This document shows, in pieces, positions 34,465 through 42,653 of a stretch of DNA of 64,000 bases. The notes beneath the pieces are model-generated. The model was not told the origin of the DNA, did no database searches, and was given only the letters and a program-made list of their open reading frames with translations. The DNA comes from Pseudomonas cuatrocienegasensis (GTDB lineage Bacteria > Pseudomonadota > Gammaproteobacteria > Pseudomonadales > Pseudomonadaceae). The stretch's first letter is position 1; the number at the start of each line of letters is the position of its first letter. The position numbers and the translations under genes were made by a program. The stretch lies in assembly GCF_900110925.1 (NCBI RefSeq), contig NZ_FOFP01000003.1, positions 368,096-432,095 on the forward strand. The letters are read 5' to 3'.

Positions 34465-34478
34465 TTCGGTTTTCCGAT
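34465..34478 (+). promoter_or_regulatory. putative AauR-binding site
   Basis: TTCGG-TTTT-CCGAT matches the published AauR inverted repeat TTCGGNNNNCCGAA at 9 of 10 defined positions. It lies 117 bp before the sigma-54 promoter candidate at 34595, a usual enhancer distance. Confidence 0.6.
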
Positions 34479-34492
34479 TAGCCCGCGCGCAT

Positions 34493-34524
34493 AAAGACGC
34501 CCAGCCGAACGGCTGGGCGTCTTT
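34493..34524. terminator. bidirectional intrinsic terminator
   Basis: A perfect 14-bp stem, AAAGACGCCCAGCC / GGCTGGGCGTCTTT, with a 4-nt loop, 41 bp after the binding-protein stop. It separates the polyamine genes from the glutamate/aspartate operon. Confidence 0.92.
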
Positions 34525-34594
34525 GGTTCGTTCAACACTAAAATTATTTTAATAATTTCAATGAGTTAAACAGACAAGCAAAACCTCGATGGCC

Positions 34595-34610
34595 TGGCAT
34601 GCATCCTGCT
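34595..34610 (+). promoter_or_regulatory. putative sigma-54 promoter for gltIJKL
   Basis: TGGCATGCATCCTGCT has the invariant GG-N10-GC spacing (34596-34597 and 34608-34609). It sits upstream of an operon known to depend on RpoN and AauR in pseudomonads, with an AauR-like site upstream. A 177-bp repeat element lies between it and gltI. The A+T-rich stretch 34538-34575 precedes it. Confidence 0.55.
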
Positions 34611-34656
34611 CCCTGTCACGGCAGGAATGCGATAGCTCTTCCAGGCCAGCGGCCTA

Positions 34657-34833
34657 GGAGCCTGTCGAACTTGACGCTGTTCTACTGCGGAAAAGCCGGA
34701 CTTGGCCATTTTTGCTGCTCTTTCTCGTTAAATAGCTCGCTATTCGCGGGGCGGCCATCCGCCTCGAAAGACCAACAAAACTGGCTCAACCCATGCTTCC
34801 CCTCGCGACGAACGGTCAAGCCCGACAGGCTCC
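34657..34833. mobile_element. MITE-like element, family 3 (177 bp)
   Basis: Ends are GGAGCCTGTCGAACTTGAC and, inverted on the right, GGAGCCTGTCGGGCTTGAC: 17 of 19 bases match. The interior has no transposase and includes TTAAATAGCTCGCTATT, a small hairpin. It ends 37 bp before the gltI start, inside the leader. A clear target duplication is not seen. The other bases in 34452-34870 hold the regulatory sites listed separately. Confidence 0.7.
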
Positions 34834-34870
34834 TGCCGCCCAAATAAGAACAACATCGAGGAACCGATTC

Positions 34871-35779
34871 ATGCGTTTTATCCCCCGCATACTGAGCACC
34901 GCCATTGCCGCCGCGCTGATCTGCAGCCCGGCCTTCGCCGCCGAGCTGACCGGCACCCTGAAAAAAATCAAAGACTCCGGCACCATCACCCTGGGCCACC
35001 GCGACGCCTCCATCCCCTTCTCCTATTTCGGCGACAACCCGCAGCAGCCGGTGGGCTACTCCCACGACCTGCAACTGAAAGTGGTTGAGGCGATCAAGCA
35101 AGAGCTGGGCATGCCGGACCTCAAGGTGCGCTACAACCTGGTCACCTCACAGACCCGTATCCCGCTGGTACAGAACGGTACCGTTGACCTGGAGTGCGGC
35201 TCCACCACCAACAACGTCGAGCGTCAGCGCCAAGTAGATTTCTCCGTCGGCATCTTTGAAGTCGGCACCCGCCTGCTGGCCAAGAAGACCTCCGGCGTCA
35301 GCGACTTCGCTGACCTCAAGGGCAAGAACGTGGTGACCACCGCCGGCACCACCTCCGAGCGCCTGCTGAAAATCATGAACGCCGACAAGCAGATGGGCAT
35401 GAACATCATCTCGGCCAAGGACCACGGCGAGTCCTTCCTGATGCTCGAATCCGGCCGCGCCCTGGCCTTCATGATGGACGACGCCCTGCTCTACGGCGAA
35501 ATGGCCAAAGCCAAGCAGCCGGCGGATTGGGCCGTGGTCGGCACGCCGCAATCCTTCGAGATTTACGGCTGCATGATGCGCAAGGGGGACGAAGGCTTTA
35601 AACAAGTGGTCGACCAGGCCATCAGCGCCACCTTCGCCTCGGGCGAGATCAACGCCATCTACGACAAGTGGTTCATGCAACCGATCCCGCCGAAAAACCT
35701 CAACCTGAACTTCCCCATGAGCGATGAGCTGAAAAAGCTGATCGCCAACCCCACCGACAAATCTGCCGAGCAGATCTGA
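34871..35779 (+). CDS. gltI: glutamate/aspartate ABC transporter periplasmic binding protein
   Basis: 302 aa from the ATG at 34871, preceded by GAGGAA; also known as AatJ in Pseudomonas. Signal peptide MRFIPRILSTAIAAALICSPAFA. Family 3 binding-protein motifs: GTITLGHRDASIPFSYFGDN, DLECGSTTNNVERQRQVDFS, DLKGKNVVTTAGTTSERLLK and LAFMMDDALLYGE, which carry ligand-contact Arg, Ser, Thr and Asp residues for acidic amino acids. It is first in the gltIJKL run, and a sigma-54 promoter candidate lies upstream. Confidence 0.96.
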   Translation: MRFIPRILSTAIAAALICSPAFAAELTGTLKKIKDSGTITLGHRDASIPFSYFGDNPQQPVGYSHDLQLKVVEAIKQELGMPDLKVRYNLVTSQTRIPLVQNGTVDLECGSTTNNVERQRQVDFSVGIFEVGTRLLAKKTSGVSDFADLKGKNVVTTAGTTSERLLKIMNADKQMGMNIISAKDHGESFLMLESGRALAFMMDDALLYGEMAKAKQPADWAVVGTPQSFEIYGCMMRKGDEGFKQVVDQAISATFASGEINAIYDKWFMQPIPPKNLNLNFPMSDELKKLIANPTDKSAEQI

Positions 35780-35964
35780 CGGTACACCTGGCGCCGCTTC
35801 ACAAGAGCAGCGCCAGACGGGGAACCGGAAGCGGCCGTGCGCCGCTTCCTCTTTCAACCTGAATGGACCAGGGGCACGTCCGCTACCCGCGGACGGGGCA
35901 GGCACACGCGTGCCCGGCCCCCTCCAACCCACGGCCTATTCGCACCACCCGAGGGGCAACCCGT

Positions 35965-36711
35965 ATGAATTACAACTGGGACTGGGCCATCTTCTTCAAG
36001 CCCACCGGTATTGGCAGTGAAATCTACCTGGACTGGTTTATCACCGGCCTGGGCTGGACCATCGCCATCGCCATCGTTGGCTGGATCATCGCCCTGGCAC
36101 TGGGCTCGCTGCTCGGTGTCATGCGTACCGTGCCGAACCGCTGGATCGCCGGCGCGGCCACAGCCTACGTAGAGATTTTCCGCAATGTACCGCTGCTGGT
36201 GCAGCTGTTTCTCTGGTATTTCCTGGTGCCTGACCTGCTGCCCGAGCCGCTGCAAATCTGGTTCAAGCAAGACCTCAACCCCGCCACTTCGGCCTACCTG
36301 AGCGTGGTCGTGTGCCTGGGCCTGTTCACCGCCGCCCGGGTGTGCGAACAAGTGCGTACCGGGATCCAGGCGCTGCCTGCAGGGCAGACTGCTGCCGCCT
36401 ATGCCATGGGTTTCAGACTGCCGCAGATCTACAGCAACGTGCTGCTACCCCAGGCCTACCGGATCATCATTCCGCCGTTGACCAGCGAGTTTCTCAACAT
36501 CTTCAAAAACTCCTCGGTGGCCTCGTTGATCGGCCTGATGGAGCTGCTGGCGCAAACCAAGCAAACCGCCGAGTTCAGCGCCAACCTGTTTGAGGCCTTT
36601 ACCCTGGCCACGCTGATCTACTTCACGCTGAACATGGGTTTGATGCTGCTGATGCGCGCGGTCGAGAAGAAAGTCGCCGTGCCGGGGCTGATTGCCGTGG
36701 GGGGTAAATGA
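35965..36711 (+). CDS. gltJ: glutamate/aspartate ABC transporter permease (GltJ/AatQ)
   Basis: 248 aa from [20 protein letters not shown] at 35965, with a GAGGGG site. HisM-type polar amino-acid permease: [40 protein letters not shown] and the EAA loop [20 protein letters not shown] followed by [20 protein letters not shown]. It overlaps gltK by ATGA. The 185-bp gap after gltI has no obvious terminator. Confidence 0.95.
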   Translation: MNYNWDWAIFFKPTGIGSEIYLDWFITGLGWTIAIAIVGWIIALALGSLLGVMRTVPNRWIAGAATAYVEIFRNVPLLVQLFLWYFLVPDLLPEPLQIWFKQDLNPATSAYLSVVVCLGLFTAARVCEQVRTGIQALPAGQTAAAYAMGFRLPQIYSNVLLPQAYRIIIPPLTSEFLNIFKNSSVASLIGLMELLAQTKQTAEFSANLFEAFTLATLIYFTLNMGLMLLMRAVEKKVAVPGLIAVGGK

Positions 36712-37376
36712 TGGATTTCAGTGCAATCGTGCCGGCCCTGCCAGGGCTGTGGGACGGCCTGCTGATGACCCTGCAACTGATGGTCATGGGCGTGCTCGGT
36801 GGCGTGGTACTGGGCACCCTGCTGGCCTTGATGCGCCTGTCGCACAACCGCCTGCTGGCCACTATCGCCGCCACCTACGTCAACTACTTCCGCTCGATCC
36901 CGCTGCTGCTGGTGATCACCTGGTTCTACTTTGCGGTGCCGTTCATCCTGCGCTGGATCACCGGCGAAGACACCCCGGTAGGCGCCTTTGCCTCCTGCCT
37001 GGTGGCCTTTGTGATGTTCGAGGCGGCGTACTTTTGCGAGATCGTGCGCGCCGGCATCCAGGCCATTCCCCGTGGCCAGATGGGCGCCGCCCAGGCCCTG
37101 GGGATGAGCTACGGGCAGACCATGCGCCTGATCATCCTGCCGCAGGCGTTCCGCAAGATGACCCCGCTGCTGCTGCAGCAAAGCATCATCCTGTTTCAAG
37201 ACACCTCGCTGGTGTACACCGTGGGCCTGATGGACTTCCTCAACGCCGCCCGCTCGCGCGGCGACATCATCGGTCAGCCCCACGAGTTCCTGATCTTCGC
37301 CGGCCTCGTCTACTTCACGATCAGCTTCGCCGCTGCGCAAGTGGTGAAACTTCTGCAAAAAAGGTTAGCCGTATGA
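36708..37376 (+). CDS. gltK: glutamate/aspartate ABC transporter permease (GltK/AatM)
   Basis: 222 aa; the start may be the first or second of two adjacent ATG codons (36708 or 36711). Seen: [40 protein letters not shown] and the EAA loop [20 protein letters not shown] then [20 protein letters not shown]. It is the second membrane subunit, coupled to gltJ and gltL by ATGA overlaps. Confidence 0.95.
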   Translation: MMDFSAIVPALPGLWDGLLMTLQLMVMGVLGGVVLGTLLALMRLSHNRLLATIAATYVNYFRSIPLLLVITWFYFAVPFILRWITGEDTPVGAFASCLVAFVMFEAAYFCEIVRAGIQAIPRGQMGAAQALGMSYGQTMRLIILPQAFRKMTPLLLQQSIILFQDTSLVYTVGLMDFLNAARSRGDIIGQPHEFLIFAGLVYFTISFAAAQVVKLLQKRLAV

Positions 37377-38107
37377 TTTCCATCAAAAACGTCAACAAGT
37401 GGTACGGAAGCTTCCAAGTGCTGACCGACTGCAGCACCGAAGTGAAGAAAGGTGAAGTGGTGGTGGTGTGCGGCCCGTCCGGCTCCGGCAAGTCCACCCT
37501 GATCAAGTGCGTCAACGCCCTGGAGCCGTTCCAGCAGGGCGACATCGTGGTCGATAACACCTCCATCGCCGATCCCAGGACCAACCTGCCGAAACTGCGC
37601 TCGCGGGTTGGCATGGTGTTCCAGCACTTCGAGCTGTTCCCGCACCTGTCGATCAGCGAAAACCTGACCATCGCACAGGTCAAGGTGCTGGGTCGCAGCA
37701 AGGATGAAGCCATCGAAAAGGGCCTCAAACTGCTCGACCGTGTCGGCCTGCTGGCCCACGCCAACAAGCACCCCGGCCAACTCTCCGGCGGCCAGCAGCA
37801 GCGCGTGGCGATTGCCCGCGCGCTGGCCATGGACCCGGTGGTGATGCTGTTTGACGAACCAACCTCGGCGCTTGACCCGGAAATGGTCAACGAAGTGCTC
37901 GACGTCATGGTGCAGTTGGCCCAGGAGGGCATGACCATGATGTGCGTCACCCACGAAATGGGCTTTGCCCGCAAGGTGGCCGACCGGGTGATCTTCATGG
38001 ATGCCGGGCAAATCGTCGAGGACTGTCCCAAGCAGGCATTCTTCGGTGATGTCAGCCAGCGCTCCGAGCGCGCCCAGCAGTTCCTCGCCAAGATCCTCCA
38101 GCACTGA
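37373..38107 (+). CDS. gltL: glutamate/aspartate ABC transporter ATPase (GltL/AatP)
   Basis: 244 aa from the ATG at 37373. A longer open frame in phase upstream only shadows gltK. Walker [11 protein letters not shown]-loop [12 protein letters not shown], signature [13 protein letters not shown], Walker [16 protein letters not shown] and switch His in [15 protein letters not shown] match the polar amino-acid ATPases. It completes the importer. The aauS-aauR regulators follow after a 238-bp gap with nested repeats. Confidence 0.97.
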   Translation: MISIKNVNKWYGSFQVLTDCSTEVKKGEVVVVCGPSGSGKSTLIKCVNALEPFQQGDIVVDNTSIADPRTNLPKLRSRVGMVFQHFELFPHLSISENLTIAQVKVLGRSKDEAIEKGLKLLDRVGLLAHANKHPGQLSGGQQQRVAIARALAMDPVVMLFDEPTSALDPEMVNEVLDVMVQLAQEGMTMMCVTHEMGFARKVADRVIFMDAGQIVEDCPKQAFFGDVSQRSERAQQFLAKILQH

Positions 38108-38115
38108 TCAGAACG

Positions 38116-38317
38116 GTGGGAGGCGCTTGAGGGCACCTCTAAAAACGTAAGCGAGGCAGGCAAGACAAGGCAAAAACGGCCGAGGAAGCGGAGTTTACGA
38201 GTTGTAAATGAGCATTCCGAGGCCGTTTTTAACGCAGTATTGCCAACGCAGGTAGTTTTTAGAGGTGCCCTTGAGCGGCGACGGAGCGGCGCTTGTCGCG
38301 GCTCAGGCCCCTCCCAC
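38116..38317. repeat. REP-like palindrome interrupted by a MITE-like element
   Basis: GTGGGAGGCGCTTGAG (38116-38131) and CTTGAGCGGCGA...TCGCGGCTCAGGCCCC to CCCAC at 38317 are the two halves of a GTGGGAGG-family repeat, as at 46590-46636, split by the 138-bp insertion. Confidence 0.8.
38132..38269. mobile_element. MITE-like element, family 2 (138 bp) with direct-repeat flanks
   Basis: Terminal inverted repeats GGCACCTCTAAAAAC / GTTTTTAGAGGTGCC are perfect over 15 bp. CTTGAG occurs immediately outside both ends (38126-38131 and 38270-38275), the expected target-site duplication. The interior forms a hairpin with AAAAACGGCC / GGCCGTTTTT around AGTTTACGAGTTGTAAAT. There is no coding capacity. 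Confidence 0.85.
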
Positions 38318-38345
38318 AGATCCCCCGGCAGCTACCCAGCCACGG

Positions 38346-40274
38346 ATGACTGTGATGCAATGCCCCGTCATACGCCTACGCCACCTGCCGCCAGCCCTGA
38401 CCGTGAAGCCACGCCTTGCTCGCCTGCTCCTGCTGATCCTCTTGCTGCTCCTGCTGGTGCTGGGCTGCGGTTATGCCGGCTATTACCTCAGCGAACGCAG
38501 CGGCATCCGAGACCTGGCCGAAAATGGCGAACGCCAGCTTGAACTGAACGCCCGCGCGGTAGAAAGCGAGATCACCAAATACACCTACCTGCCCAGCCTG
38601 CTGGAGCTGGATTACAACGTCACACGCCTGCTGCAAACCCCTACCCCCTATCGTCGCCAGTTGGTCAACGACTTCCTCGAAGGCCTCAACCAGCGCAGCG
38701 GCAGCCTGGCGATCTACGTGCTCGACCGCAGCGGCCGGGTGCTGGCCACCAGCAACTGGCGCCAGGCGAGCAGCTACCTCGGTGAAGACCTGTCGTTTCG
38801 CGCCTACTTTCAAGATGCCGTGCAGGGGAAACCGGGGCGCTTCTACGGCATCGGCAGCACCACCGGCGAGCCCGGCTATTACCTGGCCCACGGCCTGAAA
38901 AGAGGCGAGCAGATCATCGGCGTGGCGGTGGTCAAAGTGCGCCTGGACAGCCTCGAACAACGCTGGCAACGCGCCCGCCTGGAGGCCTACGTCAGTGACG
39001 AAAACGGCATCATCATCCTGTCCAGCAACCCCAGCCGGCTGCTCAAGGCCATCCACCCCCTGGGGCCGAACACCCGCGAGCGCCTGGCGCGCAGCCTGCA
39101 GTACCACTGGTGGGCGCTGGAAGAACTGCAACCACTGAGCCGCCGCTCCCTGGGCAACGGCCTGGAGCAGGTCAGCTTTGCCGCCAACCCCCAGACTCAG
39201 CCCCTGACCGGGCCGAGCACCTACCTGGAGCAAACCCGCCCGCTCGACGACACCCCCTGGCACCTGACCCTGCTCACCCCGCTGCACGACCAAAAGCGCG
39301 CCACATTCAGCCACGCACTGCTGGCCGCTGGCGCCTGCACCCTGCTGATCGTCCTCGGCCTGGCACTCAACCAACGGCGCAAAGTCATTGCCACCCGCCT
39401 GGCGGCTCGCGAAGCGCTGGAAAAAGCCAACAACGAACTGGAACAACGCATCGCCGAGCGCACCGCCGACCTGCAGGCCAGCAACCAGCGCCTGCAAGCC
39501 GAAGTCCGCGAGCGCCAACAGGCCGAAACCACCCTGCGCCAGGCCCAGGACGAACTGGTGCAGGCCGGCAAACTGGCGGTGATTGGGCAAATGTCGACCA
39601 GCATCGCCCACGAACTCAACCAGCCCCTGGCCGCGCTGCGCACCCTGTCGGGCAACACCGTGCGCTTCCTCGCACGCGGCGCCCTGGATGTGGCCAGCAG
39701 CAACCTGCACACCATCGGCGAACTGGTCGACCGCATGGGCAGAATCACTGCCAGCCTGCGCGCCTTTGCCCGCCGCGGCGGCGATCAGGGCGAAGCCAGC
39801 CTGGAACAAGCGGTGGACGCCGCCCTGCTGCTGGTCCAGGGCCACCCAGGCTTCAACACCCTCATCCTGCACCGCGACTACCCCCAAGGGCATGCAGACG
39901 TGCGCCTGGCCATCGAGCAAACGCGCCTGGAGCAGATCCTGGTCAACCTGATCGCCAACGCCCTGGATGCCATGAGCGCACAACCCGACCGCCAGCTCTG
40001 GCTCAGCGGCCGCGACGACGACACCCGCTACCTGCTCTGCGTGCGCGACAACGGTCCTGGCATCCCCGCGCCGGTGCGTGAGCACCTGTTCGAGCCATTC
40101 TTCACCACCAAACCCGGCGAAAAAGGCCTGGGCCTGGGCCTGACGCTGTCCGCCAGCCTCGCCGCTGCCGCCTCCGGTAGCCTGACCGTGCACCACCCAC
40201 CTGAGGGCGGCACAGCCTTTGAGCTCAACCTGCCGAAAGCCGTCATCCGCCCGGAGAGCAGCCCCCATGCATGA
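38346..40274 (+). CDS. aauS: sensor histidine kinase AauS (DctB family)
   Basis: 642 aa from the ATG at 38346; another ATG is 9 bases on. Two membrane helices (about residues 23-47 and 337-355) bracket a periplasmic double-Cache region (for example SGSLAIYVLDRSGRVLATSN, YLGEDLSFRAYFQDAVQGKP). A coiled linker ELEQRIAERTADLQASNQRL precedes the kinase: H-box GKLAVIGQMSTSIAHELNQP, N-box LVNLIANALDAM, and ATP-lid residues DNGPGIP and KGLGLGLTLS. It senses acidic amino acids and phosphorylates AauR. Its end overlaps the aauR start by 8 bases. Confidence 0.92.
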   Translation: MTVMQCPVIRLRHLPPALTVKPRLARLLLLILLLLLLVLGCGYAGYYLSERSGIRDLAENGERQLELNARAVESEITKYTYLPSLLELDYNVTRLLQTPTPYRRQLVNDFLEGLNQRSGSLAIYVLDRSGRVLATSNWRQASSYLGEDLSFRAYFQDAVQGKPGRFYGIGSTTGEPGYYLAHGLKRGEQIIGVAVVKVRLDSLEQRWQRARLEAYVSDENGIIILSSNPSRLLKAIHPLGPNTRERLARSLQYHWWALEELQPLSRRSLGNGLEQVSFAANPQTQPLTGPSTYLEQTRPLDDTPWHLTLLTPLHDQKRATFSHALLAAGACTLLIVLGLALNQRRKVIATRLAAREALEKANNELEQRIAERTADLQASNQRLQAEVRERQQAETTLRQAQDELVQAGKLAVIGQMSTSIAHELNQPLAALRTLSGNTVRFLARGALDVASSNLHTIGELVDRMGRITASLRAFARRGGDQGEASLEQAVDAALLLVQGHPGFNTLILHRDYPQGHADVRLAIEQTRLEQILVNLIANALDAMSAQPDRQLWLSGRDDDTRYLLCVRDNGPGIPAPVREHLFEPFFTTKPGEKGLGLGLTLSASLAAAASGSLTVHHPPEGGTAFELNLPKAVIRPESSPHA

Positions 40275-41586
40275 ACCGCTGAGCGTTCTGATCGTCGAAG
40301 ACGACCCCCTGGTCCTGCTCGGTTGCCAGCAAGCCCTGGCTCTGGAAGATATCCACAGCATCGGCGTCGGCAGCGCCGAAGAAGCCCTGCAACGCATCGA
40401 CGCGAACTTCGCCGGTATCGTCGTCAGCGATATCCGCCTACCCGGCATCGATGGCCTGGAGCTGCTCGCCCGCCTGAAACAGCGTGACGCCGGCCTGCCC
40501 GTGGTGCTGATCACCGGCCACGGCGACATCAGCATGGCGGTCAGTGCCATGCGCGACGGCGCCTACGACTTCATGGAAAAACCTTTCTCCCCCGAGCGCC
40601 TGGTCGACGCCGTGCGCCGCGCCCTGGAGCAGCGCAGCCTGGCCCGCGAAGTAAGCGCCCTGCGCCGCCAACTGGCCGGCCGCCAAACCTTGGAGCAACG
40701 CCTGATCGGCCGCTCGCCCGCCATGCACAAACTGCGCGAACTCATCGCCAATGTCGGTGATACCTCAGCCAACGTGCTGATCGAAGGTGAAACCGGCACC
40801 GGCAAGGAAATGGTCGCACGCTGCCTGCACGACTTCAGCCGCCGCCAGGCCAAACCCTTCGTTGCACTCAACTGCGGCGGCCTGCCGGAAAACCTGTTCG
40901 AGAGCGAAATCTTCGGCCACGAGGCCCATGCCTTCACCGGGGCCGGCAAACGGCGCATTGGCAAGATCGAACACGCCAACGGCGGCACCCTGTTTCTCGA
41001 CGAGGTCGAGAGCATGCCGCTCAACCTGCAGATCAAACTGCTGCGCGTGCTGCAAGAGCACAGCCTGGAACGCCTCGGCTCGAACCAGAGCGTAGCGGTG
41101 GACTGCCGGATCATCGCCGCCACCAAGTCCGACCTGGAGCAGCAAGGCAAGGCCGGGCAATTTCGCAGCGACCTCTACTACCGCCTCAACGTGGTCACCC
41201 TGGCCCTGCCCCCGCTGCGCGAGCGGCGCGAAGACATCGCCCTGCTGTTCGAACACTTCCTGCAACTGGCCGCCCTGCGCTTCGACCGCCCGGCGCCAAC
41301 CCTCGACCGCCGGACCCTGACCCGCCTGATGGCGTATGACTGGCCCGGCAATGTACGCGAGCTGCGCAATGTCGCCGAACGCTTCGCCCTCGGCCTGCCC
41401 GCGTTCAAAGACAGCGATCTGGGCAACGCCAGCAGCCCCAGCTTCGCCGAAGCGGTGGAGGCCTTCGAGCGCAACCTGCTTACCGACGCCATCGACCGCA
41501 ACGCCGGCAACCTCAGCCAAGCGGCCCTGGCCCTGGGCATGGCCAAGACCACGCTGTTCGACAAAGTGAAGAAGTACGGGCTTTAA
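40267..41586 (+). CDS. aauR: sigma-54-dependent response regulator AauR (DctD family)
   Basis: 439 aa. Receiver at 1-120 (SVLIVEDDPLVLLG, phospho-Asp in VVSDIRLPGIDG, Thr in LITGHGD, Lys in MEKPFSP). AAA+ domain at about 145-380: Walker A GETGTGKEM, Walker B GGTLFLDEVES and the R-finger region FRSDLYYRLNVV. The sigma-54 contact loop reads HEAHAFTGA, so the first residue of GAFTGA is His. The C-terminal Fis helix-turn-helix is NLSQAALALGMAKTTLFDKV. It activates RpoN promoters for acidic amino-acid use. The stop overlaps the end of the convergent HD-GYP gene by 4 bases. Confidence 0.93.
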   Translation: MHEPLSVLIVEDDPLVLLGCQQALALEDIHSIGVGSAEEALQRIDANFAGIVVSDIRLPGIDGLELLARLKQRDAGLPVVLITGHGDISMAVSAMRDGAYDFMEKPFSPERLVDAVRRALEQRSLAREVSALRRQLAGRQTLEQRLIGRSPAMHKLRELIANVGDTSANVLIEGETGTGKEMVARCLHDFSRRQAKPFVALNCGGLPENLFESEIFGHEAHAFTGAGKRRIGKIEHANGGTLFLDEVESMPLNLQIKLLRVLQEHSLERLGSNQSVAVDCRIIAATKSDLEQQGKAGQFRSDLYYRLNVVTLALPPLRERREDIALLFEHFLQLAALRFDRPAPTLDRRTLTRLMAYDWPGNVRELRNVAERFALGLPAFKDSDLGNASSPSFAEAVEAFERNLLTDAIDRNAGNLSQAALALGMAKTTLFDKVKKYGL

Positions 41587-42653
41587 CCGCTCGGCTGCAC
41601 ATCCGCCAGGCACTGCTGCATGGCCTCGAGGTCGTCGAACAGCAGGCGCATGATCGCGACCAGTTGCGGGTCGAAATGCTGGCCGGCCTGCTCAAGGATG
41701 TAGGCCTGGGCATTTTCGGCAGTCCAGGCCGGCTTGTAGGGTCTGCTCGAGCGTAAGGCATCGTAGACATCACAGAGCGCCACGATGCGCGCCGAGAGCG
41801 GAATCTCTTCACCACTCAGGCCCTGTGGATAACCGCTGCCATCCCATTTCTCATGGTGGTTCAGGGCGATTTCGGCGGCCAGTTCCAGCAACGGTGAATA
41901 CTGCTCGTCGCGCAGGATGTCGTGGCCGATGCGTGCATGCCGGCTCATCAGCGTGCGCTCTTCATCCGTCAGCCGCCCAGGCTTGAGCAGGATGGCATCG
42001 GGGATACCGATCTTGCCAACATCGTGCATGGGCGCGGCCTGGCGCAACAGCTCGACCCACTCGGGTTCCAGGCCCAGGGCGCGACCGATCAGTGCGGCCG
42101 ATTCGCCGATGCGCATGATGTGGTTGCCGGTTTCGTTGTCCTTGTAATCCGCCGCCCGAGCCAGGCTGCGGATCACCGACTGAAAGCTCTGGTCGAGGGC
42201 CTGGGTGCGCTCACGTACTTTCTCCTCCAGGCTGTCGCGCTCGTGCTGCAGCGCCTTGCTGGCCTGGCTCAGCTCAAGGTTGTTGCACACCCGCAGGAGC
42301 AACTCCGGCAGGTCGAGGGGCTTGCTGACGTAATCGTTGGCGCCCAGCTCCAGGCCACGCCGGCGATTCTCGGCATCGCTCAGGGCAGTGACCAGAATCA
42401 CCGGCGATGAGCAGCGCTTGCGCCCACCCAGTTGCCGAAGAATCTCGAAACCATCCGGGGCCGGCATGTCCAGGTCGAGCAGCAGCAAATCCCAGGGATT
42501 GTTCAGCAACCAGTCGAGGCCCGCCGCCGAGTCGCTGAAGGCGCGTACCTGGCGCAGGCCCAGCGCACGCAGGCTGGATTCGAGCAGACGCAGGTTGGCG
42601 GCCACATCATCGATGACCACCACACTGGCAAAACGTAAGGACTCACACAGCAT
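41583..42653 (-). CDS. HD-GYP response regulator (putative c-di-GMP phosphodiesterase)
   Basis: 356 aa. Receiver at residues 1-120 (VVVIDDVAANLRLLESSLRA, Asp in LLLLDLDMPAPDG, Lys in YVSKPLDLPEL), a coiled linker (ASKALQHERDSLEEKVRERT), then an HD-GYP domain: metal motif MHDVGKIGIPDAIL, NHHEKWDGSGYPQGLSGEEI and ALCDVYDALRSSRPYKPAW. All main metal residues and the GYP signature are present, so it is probably active on c-di-GMP. It overlaps the hybrid kinase gene upstream by 11 bases and is the likely output of that kinase. Confidence 0.92.
   Translation of the reverse strand: MLCESLRFASVVVIDDVAANLRLLESSLRALGLRQVRAFSDSAAGLDWLLNNPWDLLLLDLDMPAPDGFEILRQLGGRKRCSSPVILVTALSDAENRRRGLELGANDYVSKPLDLPELLLRVCNNLELSQASKALQHERDSLEEKVRERTQALDQSFQSVIRSLARAADYKDNETGNHIMRIGESAALIGRALGLEPEWVELLRQAAPMHDVGKIGIPDAILLKPGRLTDEERTLMSRHARIGHDILRDEQYSPLLELAAEIALNHHEKWDGSGYPQGLSGEEIPLSARIVALCDVYDALRSSRPYKPAWTAENAQAYILEQAGQHFDPQLVAIMRLLFDDLEAMQQCLADVQPSG

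Noticed and set aside
34657..34833. Possible sRNA gene or riboswitch upstream of gltI
   Set aside because: Matching terminal inverted repeats and the lack of aptamer-like conserved features fit a MITE-like insertion better.
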